Shown here piece by piece: positions 47,070 to 56,200 of a DNA stretch of 64,000 nt. This stretch comes from JBMDXB01 sp048594975. Its GTDB lineage: Bacteria > Acidobacteriota > Vicinamibacteria > Vicinamibacterales > 2-12-FULL-66-21. The stretch spans positions 1-64,000 of the forward strand of contig JBMDXQ010000145.1 in the NCBI GenBank assembly GCA_048594975.1, written 5' to 3'. Made by a program: the position numbers and the translations under genes. The first letter of the stretch is position 1. The number at the start of each line of letters is the position of its first letter. The notes under the pieces were generated by a model that had not been told where the DNA came from, did not search any database, and saw only the letters and a program-made list of their open reading frames with translations.

Positions 47070-47363
47070 TGCCGAAAGGGGTGCTGAGAGGTACTAATGG
47101 GTGCTGAGAGGTGCTAATGGGTGCTGAGAGGTGCTGAAGGGTGCTGGGGCTGAAGGGTGCTGGGGCTGAAGGGTGTTGGTGCTGAGGAGTACTGGTGCTG
47201 AAGGGTGCTGGTGCTGAAGAGTGCTGGTGCTGAAGAGTGCTGGTGCTGCAAGGTGCGCGGCGTCCCAGCACCGAGCACCCTTCAGCACCTCTCAGCACCC
47301 ATGAAGCACCTCTCAGCACCATTAAGCACCTCCCAGCACCCCTTCAGCACCTTTCAGCACCCA
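47070..47363. repeat. GGTGCTGA tandem array with an inverted complement
   Basis: From 47070 to about 47250 the plus strand repeats GGTGCTGA and variants (GGTGCTGAGAGG, GGTGCTGAAGGG, GGTGCTGGGGCT). From about 47262 to 47363 the complement is repeated (CAGCACCTCTCAGCACC, CAGCACCCTTCAGCACC). The two halves can pair into one imperfect hairpin nearly 300 nt long with a short loop around 47251-47261. It fills the space between the stop of the IolB-like gene and the start of eda. On the minus strand it would lie in the mRNA leader of eda if both are cotranscribed. Confidence 0.85.
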
Positions 47364-47366
47364 GGA

Positions 47367-48155
47367 TCATTCCGTCGCGTTGTGAATCCACTTGTGCGTT
47401 GGATCCTCGTGCAGCGCGAGCCTGCGCTGCTCGCCGGCCATGCCCCACAGATAATACAGCCGGTACCCCGGCGGCGCGGAGACGGGGTGATAGCCGTACG
47501 GCAGCAGCACGGTGTCGCCGTCGCGCACCGCGTGCGTCACCGATTCGCCGTCGTTGGTGTAGAGCATCTGCTGGCCGAAACCCTGCGGCGGATCGACGCG
47601 GTAGTAATACACCTCCTCGAGCGTCGGCTCGCCGTCGCGGCCGTCGTGCTTGTGCGGAGGGTAGCTGCTCCAGTGGCCTGGGGGATTGACGGTCTCGCCG
47701 ACCATCAGCCGCCGGACGTGCGGATCGTCGACGAAGATGTTGTGCACGTGCCGCGTGTAGGCGCCGCGCCCGCGCTCGGCGACCTGCACGTCGCCGGGGC
47801 TCACGAGCACGGGCTCGCCGCCGCCGGGGGCCGGCGTCGAGAAGAGCACCGCCTCGAGCGTCGTCTCGGCTTCGGCGACGAGCTCGACGCCGCGCGGGAG
47901 ATACAGCGCGGTCGCACGCTCGGTGAACACGTCCTTGCGGCTGACGTCCCACGTCCCGCCGCCGGCGCGGAAGCGGCCGCGGCCCTCCTGCAGGACGACG
48001 ACCGTTTCTTCGTCGGCGGAGGTGAACGTGCCGGTCGTTCCGGCCTCGAGCCTGAGCCGCCGGGTGGTGAGCTCGCGCGCGCCGGCCTGGCCGCGCTGCT
48101 GCAGCGTCTGGATCCCTGGTGTACGAGGATGACGGAAGAGCGTATCGGTGAGCAT
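47367..48155 (-). CDS. 5-deoxyglucuronate isomerase family protein (IolB/KduI superfamily)
   Basis: This 262-residue bicupin has motifs that are IolB-like: HVHNIFVDDPHVRRLMVGE, NPPGHWSSYPPHKHDG with metal-binding His residues, EEVYYYRVDPPQGFGQQMLY and YGYHPVSAPPG. IolB isomerises 5-deoxyglucuronate in myo-inositol catabolism, whereas its superfamily relative KduI isomerises 4-deoxy-5-keto-uronate from pectin. No inositol gene is in the window; instead eda and kdgK follow on the same strand and GH28 is divergent. I infer it performs or replaces the KduI step. ATG 48155 begins the conserved N-terminus (LFRHP). Confidence 0.85.
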   Translation of the reverse strand: MLTDTLFRHPRTPGIQTLQQRGQAGARELTTRRLRLEAGTTGTFTSADEETVVVLQEGRGRFRAGGGTWDVSRKDVFTERATALYLPRGVELVAEAETTLEAVLFSTPAPGGGEPVLVSPGDVQVAERGRGAYTRHVHNIFVDDPHVRRLMVGETVNPPGHWSSYPPHKHDGRDGEPTLEEVYYYRVDPPQGFGQQMLYTNDGESVTHAVRDGDTVLLPYGYHPVSAPPGYRLYYLWGMAGEQRRLALHEDPTHKWIHNATE

Positions 48156-48158
48156 GGC

Positions 48159-48187
48159 TTTACCTGAGGCGTTCAGAGGATTATAAC
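48159..48187 (+). promoter_or_regulatory. Candidate sigma-70 promoter of the GH28 gene
   Basis: TTTACC (48159-48164) and TATAAC (48182-48187) are separated by 17 bp, and ATG 48206 follows 19 bp after the -10, giving a short leader. The 50-bp divergent space also has to serve the IolB-like gene, so the two promoters probably overlap. Confidence 0.5.
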
Positions 48188-48205
48188 CACAGTGGTCCAC
48201 CCGCC

Positions 48206-49597
48206 ATGTCGATCCTCACCCGACGCCGGTTTCTGCAGCGGACCGCCGCGGCGGCGCCCGCTGTGCTCATCCCGCAGGGCCTCCCCGTCCGCTCGGGCGA
48301 CCCCTGGGATCGCGCTGCGGCGATCGTCAAGGGGATCACCGTCCCGAGTTTCTCGTCGCGCGACTTCGACATCACGAAGTACGGGGCCGTCGGCGACGGC
48401 TCGAAGTCCTGCACCGAAGCCATCCGCAAAGCGGTTGCCGCCTGCCGCACCGCCGGAGGTGGCCGCGTCGTGGTGCCGGACGGGCGCTTCCTCACCGGCC
48501 CCGTGCGGCTCGAGAGCGGCGTGGACCTGCACCTCGCGGACAAGGCGACGCTCGCCTTCACCGGCGATCACCGGGAGTACCTGCCGGTTGTGTTCACGCG
48601 CTGGGAAGGCGTCGAGCTGATGAACTACTCGCCGTTCATCTATGCGTTCGAGGCGGAGAACATCGCCATCACCGGCCGCGGCACGCTGGACGGGCAGGCC
48701 GACGACTCGCACTGGTGGGACTGGCGGGCGCGCGGCCCGGCCGGCAAGGCGCGGCAGTTCCCCGCGCGCGAGAAGCTGATGCAGATGCAGGCGGCCGGCG
48801 TGCCGGTCGGGCAGCGGGTGTTCGGCGACGGCCACTTCCTGCGGCCCAACTTCATCCAGCCGTACCGCAGCCGCAACGTGCTCATCGAGGGAGTGACCAT
48901 CCGCAACTCTCCGATGTGGGAGATCCATCCGGTGCTGTGCCGCAGCGTCACCATGCGGAACGTTACGATCAGCTCGCACGGGCCGAACAACGACGGCTGT
49001 GACCCCGAGTCGTGCCGCGACGTCCTCATCGAGGGCTGCACGTTCGACACGGGAGACGACTGCATCGCCCTCAAGTCTGGACGCAACGACGACGGGCGGC
49101 GCCTGAACGTGCCGATCGAGAACGTGGTCATCCGGAACTGCACGATGAAGGACGGCCACGGCGGCGTCGTCATCGGCAGCGAGATTTCCGGGGGCGCGCG
49201 GAACGTGTTCGCCGAGAAGTGCCGGATGGACAGCCCGCAGCTGGATCGGGCGCTCCGCCTCAAGACCAACTCGGTCCGCGGCGGCACGATCGAGGGCATC
49301 TACGTGCGCGACGTGGCCATCGGCCAGGTCGCCGAGGCGGTGGTGACGATCAACTTCTACTACGAGGAGGGAGACGCCGGAAAGCACCCGCCGGTCGTGC
49401 GGGACATCGACGTGCGCAACGTCACCAGCAAGAAGAGCGAGTACGCGCTGCTGCTTCGCGGCTACGAGCGCGCGCCGATCACCGGCGTGCGGCTGACCGA
49501 CTGCCGCTTCGACGGGGTCGCGAAGCCGAGCGTGCTCGAGGCGGTGAAGGACATCCGCTTCGACAACGTCAGCATCAACGGCCAGCCGGTCAGGTAG
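48206..49597 (+). CDS. GH28 polygalacturonase, Tat-exported
   Basis: The 463-residue right-handed beta-helix enzyme hydrolyses alpha-1,4-galacturonosyl bonds of pectin. A twin-arginine signal (TRRRFLQRTAAAAPAVLIP) is followed by the N-terminal FDITKYGAVGDGS. The catalytic residues are all in place: Asp263 in NNDGCDPES, Asp284/Asp285 in DTGDDCIALKSG, His319 in GHGGVVIG, and Arg351/Lys353 in RLKT. It is divergent from the IolB-like gene, and a 95-bp repeat element follows the stop closely. Confidence 0.94.
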   Translation: MSILTRRRFLQRTAAAAPAVLIPQGLPVRSGDPWDRAAAIVKGITVPSFSSRDFDITKYGAVGDGSKSCTEAIRKAVAACRTAGGGRVVVPDGRFLTGPVRLESGVDLHLADKATLAFTGDHREYLPVVFTRWEGVELMNYSPFIYAFEAENIAITGRGTLDGQADDSHWWDWRARGPAGKARQFPAREKLMQMQAAGVPVGQRVFGDGHFLRPNFIQPYRSRNVLIEGVTIRNSPMWEIHPVLCRSVTMRNVTISSHGPNNDGCDPESCRDVLIEGCTFDTGDDCIALKSGRNDDGRRLNVPIENVVIRNCTMKDGHGGVVIGSEISGGARNVFAEKCRMDSPQLDRALRLKTNSVRGGTIEGIYVRDVAIGQVAEAVVTINFYYEEGDAGKHPPVVRDIDVRNVTSKKSEYALLLRGYERAPITGVRLTDCRFDGVAKPSVLEAVKDIRFDNVSINGQPVR

Positions 49598-49600
49598 GCC

Positions 49601-49700
49601 GGTAGCTCCGCCGAGCGCAGCGAGGAGGCAGCCCGAAGGGCGTCCGCGAGCGACGCGAGCGTAAGCCCGTGGGGGTGTGGCCCCACGCGCACTGAGAAAC
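49601..49700 (+). repeat. CCCCACGCGC repeat element, copy A
   Basis: A roughly 95-bp GC-rich element lies between GH28 and the next gene. It begins CCGAGCGCAGCGAGG, continues with GCGAGCG-type units, then GTGGGGGTGTGGCCCCACGCGC (a hairpin) and ends ACTGAGAAA. Copies B (51579) and C (62231) align along the whole length, and an inverted partial copy lies inside uxaE. Confidence 0.8.
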
Positions 49701-49716
49701 GCGATCCGCCTCACAC

Positions 49717-50589
49717 ATGTCCTGCGCCGTCGTGATCTTCTCGAAAGACCGTCCCGCCCAGCTCGAGCTGCTCCTCCGCAGCTGGTCGGAGCAGGCGCCG
49801 GAGTGGCCGCAGTTCGCGGTATCGGTCCTCTACAAATCGACGGCCGGCGAATACGACCGCGGGTACGACCTCGTGAAGCGAGCGTATCCCTCCGTCTTCT
49901 TCCAGCCCGAGGACGCGTGCCGATCCTTCAAGGCGCACGTGCTGGCGCTCATCGAGCGGGAGGAGCGGGAGCTCTTTCACTTCCTCGCCGACGAGCTCGT
50001 CTTCATCCGCGCCTACCACACCACCGACGAACCGTTTCAGCTGCTGCGGCGGCGCCCCGACATCGCCGCCGTGGCGCTCAGGATGAGCCCGCGCGTCAAT
50101 TTTGCGCAGCCGATCAACCTGGTTACGCCCCCGCCGCCGCTGCGCGACAACGTGTGGTCGGTGACCGAGCGGCCGCGCTGGCTCGAACGCTTCACCCGAC
50201 TGGCAGGGATCCACTCGGCGCGCGGCGACTGGCGCCTGCAAATCAACGTCGACGGCAACGTGCTGCGGTACCCGGAGCTACGCTCCAATTTCCGCGCGCT
50301 CCCCGAGATCAGGAACCTCAATCACCTGGAGACCGTGTTCCTGCAGAACCCGCTGCCGCAGCCCCATCTCGTGTGCTACCCGGAATCGAGGTTGATCAAC
50401 CTCGCGATGAACCGCGTGGACCCGCACTCGCAGTACCCGTTCGGTGGTCACACCGCCGAGGAATTCAACCGGCGTTTTCTCGCGGGCGAGCGCCTCTCCT
50501 ACAAGAACCTCGTCGGCCTGCAGCACAACGCCTGCCACATCATCGTCGAGCCGGAATGGTTCACCCCACCGGGCGGTGCGCCGCGCTGA
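49717..50589 (+). CDS. Glycosyltransferase-like protein of unknown function
   Basis: The 290-residue soluble protein opens with AVVIFSKDRPAQLELLLRSW, which resembles the first strand and helix of GT-A/GT2-fold transferases. LFHFLADELVFIRAYHTTD near residue 90 could be the nucleotide/metal segment. The rest has no motif I recognise. Its 3' end overlaps the convergent pectate lyase by 29 bp. Its presence among pectinolytic genes may be incidental, since it sits between two repeat copies. Confidence 0.65.
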   Translation: MSCAVVIFSKDRPAQLELLLRSWSEQAPEWPQFAVSVLYKSTAGEYDRGYDLVKRAYPSVFFQPEDACRSFKAHVLALIEREERELFHFLADELVFIRAYHTTDEPFQLLRRRPDIAAVALRMSPRVNFAQPINLVTPPPPLRDNVWSVTERPRWLERFTRLAGIHSARGDWRLQINVDGNVLRYPELRSNFRALPEIRNLNHLETVFLQNPLPQPHLVCYPESRLINLAMNRVDPHSQYPFGGHTAEEFNRRFLAGERLSYKNLVGLQHNACHIIVEPEWFTPPGGAPR

Positions 50590-51565
50590 CCCGTTTCCTC
50601 CATTCCGGGTACTCGCGGTTCAAGAGTTCGGCCGCGTAGTCGCCGTACCAGCTGTAACCGTCCCGGCGCTCCTGCTCGATCTCCTCCAGGCGGTAGCGGA
50701 CGACGCCGTCGCGTCCGGCAAAGACGGGGCGATTGGTGCCGATCTCGTAAAAGCGCGCCCACCTGTCCTTCCCGTCCACGCGGACCGCCCGCAGCCACGC
50801 GATCGCCGACTCGACGGCCTCGACGACGCGCGGCTCCGGGGCGTCGCTCCGCATCAGCACGCGAACGACCCCGACCGACTCGCGCGACACCAGCGCGCGC
50901 GGCTCGAACGCCCGCGCCGGCCTCGGCTCGAACGTTGTCTCGTCGTGTTGTGCGGCCCAGGCCGTCAGCTTCCCGCCGACGCGCACCTGGGTTTTGAGAA
51001 TCACGCCGATTCCCCGTTCCACGGCGATGGCCGCCCGCCTTCGCAGCTGGTCCTCGAAGGGCGGAAGATCCGCCGCGCCGTCGGCGGCGTCCCACAGCAG
51101 CATCATCGTGCCGGCCATGGCGTCGTCGTTGTAGGTGATGTGCGTGTAGTAGCCCGGGCGCGGCGGGAAATACTGCGGCCAGCCTCCGTTCCGGTACTGC
51201 GCGCCGAGCAGGTACTCGATGCCGCGAATGGCGGCCGCCCGGTACCGCTCTTCGGCCGTGCGCACGCTGACTCGTCCGAGGAACCGGATCTGAGTGATGG
51301 TCGCCCCGTTGTCGATCGTCGATTCGGAGGGGGGAGGGCGCTCGCCCGGGCGCGGCGGCCTGGTCATGTCGATGTTCTTCGGCCAGGCGCCGGTCTCGAG
51401 TTGCCACGTAAGGACGCTGTCGGCGATCGCCTGCGCTGCTGCCGATCCGTACCACGGGTCCGGCTGGTTGAGGATGTCCGCCCAGCGGACGGGAGCAGGC
51501 TGAGCTGCCGCCGGCAGCGGCGCGCAGACAGCTGCGATTGTGATGATCAGAACAAAGGGAGTCAT
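50561..51565 (-). CDS. PL10 pectate lyase
   Basis: The 334-residue secreted lyase starts with a signal peptide (MTPFVLIITIAAVCAPLPAAA). It has the alpha-helical PL10 pattern: ETGAWPKNIDMTRP, QYRNGGWPQYFPPRPGYYTHITYNDDAMAG near residue 120-150, and RWARFYEIGTNRPVFAGRDG near 275 with conserved Arg and Asp residues. It cleaves polygalacturonate by beta-elimination and so makes the unsaturated uronides used by GH88. Repeat copy B lies directly upstream of its start. Confidence 0.92.
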   Translation of the reverse strand: MTPFVLIITIAAVCAPLPAAAQPAPVRWADILNQPDPWYGSAAAQAIADSVLTWQLETGAWPKNIDMTRPPRPGERPPPSESTIDNGATITQIRFLGRVSVRTAEERYRAAAIRGIEYLLGAQYRNGGWPQYFPPRPGYYTHITYNDDAMAGTMMLLWDAADGAADLPPFEDQLRRRAAIAVERGIGVILKTQVRVGGKLTAWAAQHDETTFEPRPARAFEPRALVSRESVGVVRVLMRSDAPEPRVVEAVESAIAWLRAVRVDGKDRWARFYEIGTNRPVFAGRDGVVRYRLEEIEQERRDGYSWYGDYAAELLNREYPEWRKRVSAAHRPVG

Positions 51566-51578
51566 GCGTTGAAAGCAC

Positions 51579-51678
51579 CGGGCGTCCGCCGAGCGCAGCG
51601 AGGCGGCAAGCGCGAAGCGCGCCCGCGAGCGGAGTAGCGTGAAGCGCGTGGGGGTGGGGCCCCACGCGCCCTGAGAAA
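51579..51678 (+). repeat. CCCCACGCGC repeat element, copy B
   Basis: This copy lies between the start of the pectate lyase and the end of the M24-fold gene, in the same orientation as copies A and C. It includes GTGGGGGTGGGGCCCCACGCGC, whose GGGGCCCC centre folds into a tight hairpin, and ends CCTGAGAAA. Confidence 0.8.
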
Positions 51679-51697
51679 TGCTGACAGGACGATGGAA

Positions 51698-52825
51698 CTA
51701 CCCATCAACCGCCAGGACATCCGGCACGGCGATCATCTGTCCCCTTACCTCGACGTCGAACGACGGCCAGCCGGGCGACGCGGTCACGAGCTCGAGGCGG
51801 TCGTCCTCGTGAAGCAGCACCGTCTCCTCGACCTTCGATCCGGTGATCGTCGGGTTCCACGCCAGCGCCTGCGGTGGTTCGAGGACCATGTCCGACGCCG
51901 GGTGGGCGATCCACTCGCGGGAACGGCATGCGGTCACACCGCCCTGGTGGTGCAGCTGCTCCTCGTTCGGGTATCCGTTGTCGGCATACGCCTTCGCCGC
52001 CGCGGCGAACAGCTGCGCGCCGGTCGCGCCGGCCACCGACGCGGCGAGCAGCGCGCCGAATACGCGGCCGGTCGCATGCGTGCGCTCGCGGAAGTCGTCG
52101 GCGACGCGGCCGGCAGAGATGAGACGCGAGGCGGCGACGACCTGGCCCTCCCGCTCGGGACAGCACGCGACGAGCAGGCGGTCCCGCCACGAGAGCGACG
52201 TCGGCACCGGGTGGCGGTAGCTGGCGATACGCCGATCGGCGGCCACGAGGAGCACGTTCGGGTAGGCGCCGACCCCGAGCAGCGCGGCCGTGACGGTGCG
52301 CGCGACATCGAGCTCGGTCGTGCCGGGGGTCAGCGATCGCATCACCGTGCCGAGCGTCGCGCCGACGTCCGCTGCCAGCGCACGGTATCGCGGGATCTCC
52401 TCGGCCACCAGCGTTGCGCGCAGCCGCGAGATACGTGTCTCGACGTTCTGCGCCGCGCCGGTCGCCACGTCGGCCGCCAGCCGGCTGCCGCCGGCGAGCC
52501 GCGCGGCGACGCGGTACAGCAGGGTGGCGTCGGCGCGGTCGTCGGTCCAGGGGGACTCGATCACCTCGAACCCGAGATCGCCGACCGCTTCGTCGCGCAT
52601 CCGCGGGCTCTCGATGGTGCTGGCGAGCGCGAACCGCCGGCCCGCGGCGGTTACGAGCAGCGCGCCGCTGCCGGTCTCGCGGGTGACGTCGATGCGATTG
52701 CTGCGCCCGGCCGTCAACCACGCGAAGTTGTGCTGCGCCGCCAGCACGACGCCGTCGAAGCCCGCGTCGCGCGCGACACGCGCGACGCGCTCGACCTTGC
52801 GGTCAACCTCGTCCCCTCGAGCCAT
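51698..52825 (-). CDS. M24-fold (Xaa-Pro aminopeptidase-like) protein, probably metal-free
   Basis: This 375-residue protein has an N-terminal creatinase-like domain (DGVVLAAQHNFAWLTAGRSN) and a C-terminal pita-bread domain (TPGTTELDVARTVTAALLG). Active M24 peptidases bind two metals through Asp, Asp, His, Glu, Glu. Here the expected Asp strand reads RDRLLVACCPEREGQ, with no Asp at the usual places, and the His motif is LHHQGGVTACR. MVLEPPQALAWNP and SKVEETVLL keep the later Glu positions. It is therefore likely a non-peptidase binding or other-reaction homologue. ATG 52825 was chosen because upstream sequence is low-complexity. Confidence 0.78.
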   Translation of the reverse strand: MARGDEVDRKVERVARVARDAGFDGVVLAAQHNFAWLTAGRSNRIDVTRETGSGALLVTAAGRRFALASTIESPRMRDEAVGDLGFEVIESPWTDDRADATLLYRVAARLAGGSRLAADVATGAAQNVETRISRLRATLVAEEIPRYRALAADVGATLGTVMRSLTPGTTELDVARTVTAALLGVGAYPNVLLVAADRRIASYRHPVPTSLSWRDRLLVACCPEREGQVVAASRLISAGRVADDFRERTHATGRVFGALLAASVAGATGAQLFAAAAKAYADNGYPNEEQLHHQGGVTACRSREWIAHPASDMVLEPPQALAWNPTITGSKVEETVLLHEDDRLELVTASPGWPSFDVEVRGQMIAVPDVLAVDG

Positions 52826-53203
52826 GCGGCCATCGTAGCTGATCGGCGCGCGTCGCGCCGCGGGTGGCGCCGGGTGTACGCCGCAGGGGCGGGGCCCCGG
52901 CAGCACCGCCTGCCGCCGCGTGCGCCGTCACGCCAGCTGTCCGCGGCCGGGAGCCGCGCGATCTCCAGTGCGGGACGACGCCGCGCAGGGTGTTCAACGC
53001 GGTCGATCCACAGAAGTGGATTTACCAATTCACTTCAGCGGATCTCAATGCTGACGGAAATCCGGCAAAATGCCAATCATTCGGCGATTCAGTGAATGGC
53101 GGCGTGGAAATTGGTCTTTCCTGTTGACCACGCTTCTTGCAAGTGGTATGACCTCAATGGCCGCCGCGATGGAGGCGCGTGGCGACCCAAAGGAGGCATC
53201 TGC
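52826..53203 (+). promoter_or_regulatory. Upstream region of the third TonB receptor with promoter
   Basis: TTGACC (53124-53129) and TATGAC (53147-53152) are spaced exactly 17 bp, a good sigma-70 promoter for the receptor starting at 53204. Further up, ACCAATT (53024-53030) and AAATTGGT (53108-53115) are complementary half-sites resembling parts of GntR-type uronate operators. AGGAGG (53191-53196) is the receptor's Shine-Dalgarno. The rest of the 378-bp region is divergent, non-coding space after the M24 gene start. Confidence 0.55.
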
Positions 53204-56200
53204 ATGTGCTCGCGTAAGGCGCTCTGCGCGCCCGCCGTCGCCCTTGCGCTCGTGCTGACGCTTGCGGGCGTCGCCGGCGCGCAGGAATTCCGCGGCTCCG
53301 TCACCGGGACCGTCGCCGATCAGTCCGGCGGCGTGCTGCCCGGCGTCACCGTCACGATCAAGAACGTCGAGACCGGGGTCACGCAGACCGTGGTCACCGA
53401 CATGAACGGGCTCTACCAGGTGCTGTACCTGAACCCGGGCCGCTACGAAGTGGCTGCGGAGCTGCAGGGCTTCAAGAAGTTCGTCCGCACCAACACCGAG
53501 GTCGGCGTCGGCGACGTGGTCCGCGTCGACGTGGTGCTCGAAGCCGGTGGCATCGAGGAAGTGGTGTCGGTCGTGGCCGAGGCGCCGCTGCTCAACACCA
53601 GCAGCGGGATCAGCGGGACGACGGTGAACGCCAAGCAGATCGGCGAGCTCCCGCTCGGCGACGGGACGGCCTACATGCTGTCGCGGCTCGCGCCGGGCGT
53701 CATGGACTCGTCCGACCTGCACTTCGCCCGCCCGATGGACAACGGCAACCTCGCCGGCATCGTCGCCAACGGCGCGACCGGCGGCAACCAGTTCACGATC
53801 GACGGCGCGCCGAACATGAGCAACGCGCGCGGCGTCGGGTTCTCGCCGCCCTCCGGGGCGATCTCCGAGTTCAAGGTCCAGACCAACGCGTTCGACGCGC
53901 AGACCGGGCACACCGCCGGCGCCGTCGTCAACCTGGCGCTCAAGAGCGGGACCAATGCGTTCAAGGGCGAAGGTGCGATCTTCAACCGCGACGACAGCCG
54001 GACGAACACGCCGCTGCTGACCGAGCGCGCCGGCGGCACGAAGCCGACGCGAAACTACAACCGGCAGACCGCCACGGTCGGCGGTCCGGTCATCCGGAAC
54101 CGGACCTTCTTCATGGGATCGTTCGAGCACCTCCGCGACGTGCAGCCGGAGCCGTCCACCTACACGGTCCCGACCGAGAAGATGCGGAACGGCGATTTCA
54201 CGGAGTTCTCGAACCTCGTCTACGATCCGTTCACGGTGACGCCGTCGGGCACGCGTTCGCCGTTCTCCGGCAACATCATCCCGGCGCACCGCATCAACCC
54301 GGTGGCGAAGGCGTACACCGCATACTACCCGCTGCCCAACCAGGCGGGCTCCGGCAACGGGACGGTCGGCAATTACTTCACCAACCAGCTGCGCCCGTAC
54401 GACTACAACGCCGTGCTCGGTCGCGTCGATCACAACCTGCGGCTGAACGATCGCCTGTACGTGAGCGCCTACTGGAACAAGCGGCGCGAGGACCGCTACA
54501 ACTGGGCGCAGGACGCCCCGAACGCGACCGGCGACGGGGTCATCAACGGGTTCGCGGTCACCCAGGGTTTCGACTACCGGACCAACACGGGCTTCACCAC
54601 CGGCTACACCTCGACGCTCTCGTCCACGCTGCTTCTCGACGTGAAGGGCAGCTGGGCGCGGTTCGGCGAGTGGCGCGATCCGGCCGCGGAATTCGATCCC
54701 GCGTCGCTGGGGTTTTCGGCCGTGGCGCTGCAGGCGATGGGCGGATACCGCTACCTGCCGATGTTCACGTTCGGGACCTTCAGCGCGACCAACTCCAACT
54801 CGACGATCGCGTCGCTCGGGGCGCAGCGGTCCGACTGGGGCAGCGGGTTCGACCGGCCGATCGACACCTGGTCGGTGCAGCCCACGGTCACGAAGATCTG
54901 GGGCGCGCACACGGCGCGCGCCGGGTACGACTTCCGCCACCAGATCTGGAACGTGACCTCCGCGGGCTATCCGGGCGGCCGCTACCAGTTCAACGGCGCG
55001 TACACCCGGGCGAGCAACTCCGCCGCGCAGAACGATCGCGCCCAGTCGTGGGCGCAGTTCCTGCTCGGGCTGCCGACGGCGGCGACCGGCGCGGTGGCGA
55101 CGCCGGGGACGCAGTCGAGCCAGTTCGAGATCGCCTCGGCCGGTGAGTTCAGCCAGACGCTGCACGGGCTGTTCGTCCAGGACGACTGGCGGGTCAACCA
55201 GAAGCTGACGCTCAACGTCGGTCTGCGGCTCGAAATCAACACCGGCATGTCGGAGGCCGAGAACCGCAACCTGGCGGGATTCGACTTCGAGACGCCGAAC
55301 CCGATCGAGGAGGCGGCGCGCGCCGCGTATGCGCTCAATCCGATCCCGGAGATCCCGGTGAGCGACTTCCGCGTGCTCGGCGGGCTGCTGTTCGCCGACG
55401 GGCCGACGAACAAGACCGTGACGAAGTTCCTCCCGCGCGCGGCCGCGTCGTACCTGCTGTCGGATCGCACCGTGCTGCGCGCCGGCGCCGGGTTGTTCTC
55501 CTACGACTATCTGTTCGAGAACATCAACCAGGCGGGCTTCGCGCAGGCGACGCCGGTCCTGGTCACGACCGACAACGGGCTGACCTTCACCGGGGCGAAT
55601 CTCACGAACCCGCTGCCGAGCGGGCAGTTGATCCAGCCGGTCGGCTCGGCGAACGGGCTGGCGAGCCAGCTCGGACAGAACCTCGGCACGATCTACCAGC
55701 AGGACCGCGAGGCGCCGTACTACACGCGGTGGGAGGCGAGCCTCCAGCGCGACTTCGTGCGCGGCTGGGTCCTGGCGTTCACCTACGTCGGGTCGCTCGG
55801 CCACAACCTGCCGGTCGCACACACGATCAACGGCATTCCGACGCAGTACCTCTCGACGACGCGCAGCCGCGACGCGGCCAACGAGTCGTTCCTGAGCACG
55901 ACCGTGCGCAACCCGCTCGCCGGCCTGCTTCCGGGCAGCACGATCAACGGCTCCACGGTGCAGCGCCAGCAGCTGCTGCGGCCGTACCCGCACTTCGGCG
56001 GCACGTTCGCCGTCGAGGAGTACAACGGATCGGACAGCTACCACGGCGGGACCGTCCAGCTGCAGAAGCGGTTCGCGAACGGCAACTCGATCACGTCCCA
56101 GTACACGTACTCCAGGTCGCGCGACGAGCTGAATTTCCTGAACCCGTCCGATGGAGTCCTCGAGGACCGGGTCGCGCCGAACGATCGGCCGCACCGCTTC

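Noticed and set aside
47044..47322. Open frames across the GGTGCTGA array encoding Ser/Thr/Gln/His/Pro-rich repeats
   Set aside because: They are translations of a structural DNA repeat and have no start context or homology-like features.
47070..47363. CRISPR array
   Set aside because: The repeats are short, contiguous and partly inverted, without unique spacers of constant length, and no cas gene is present.
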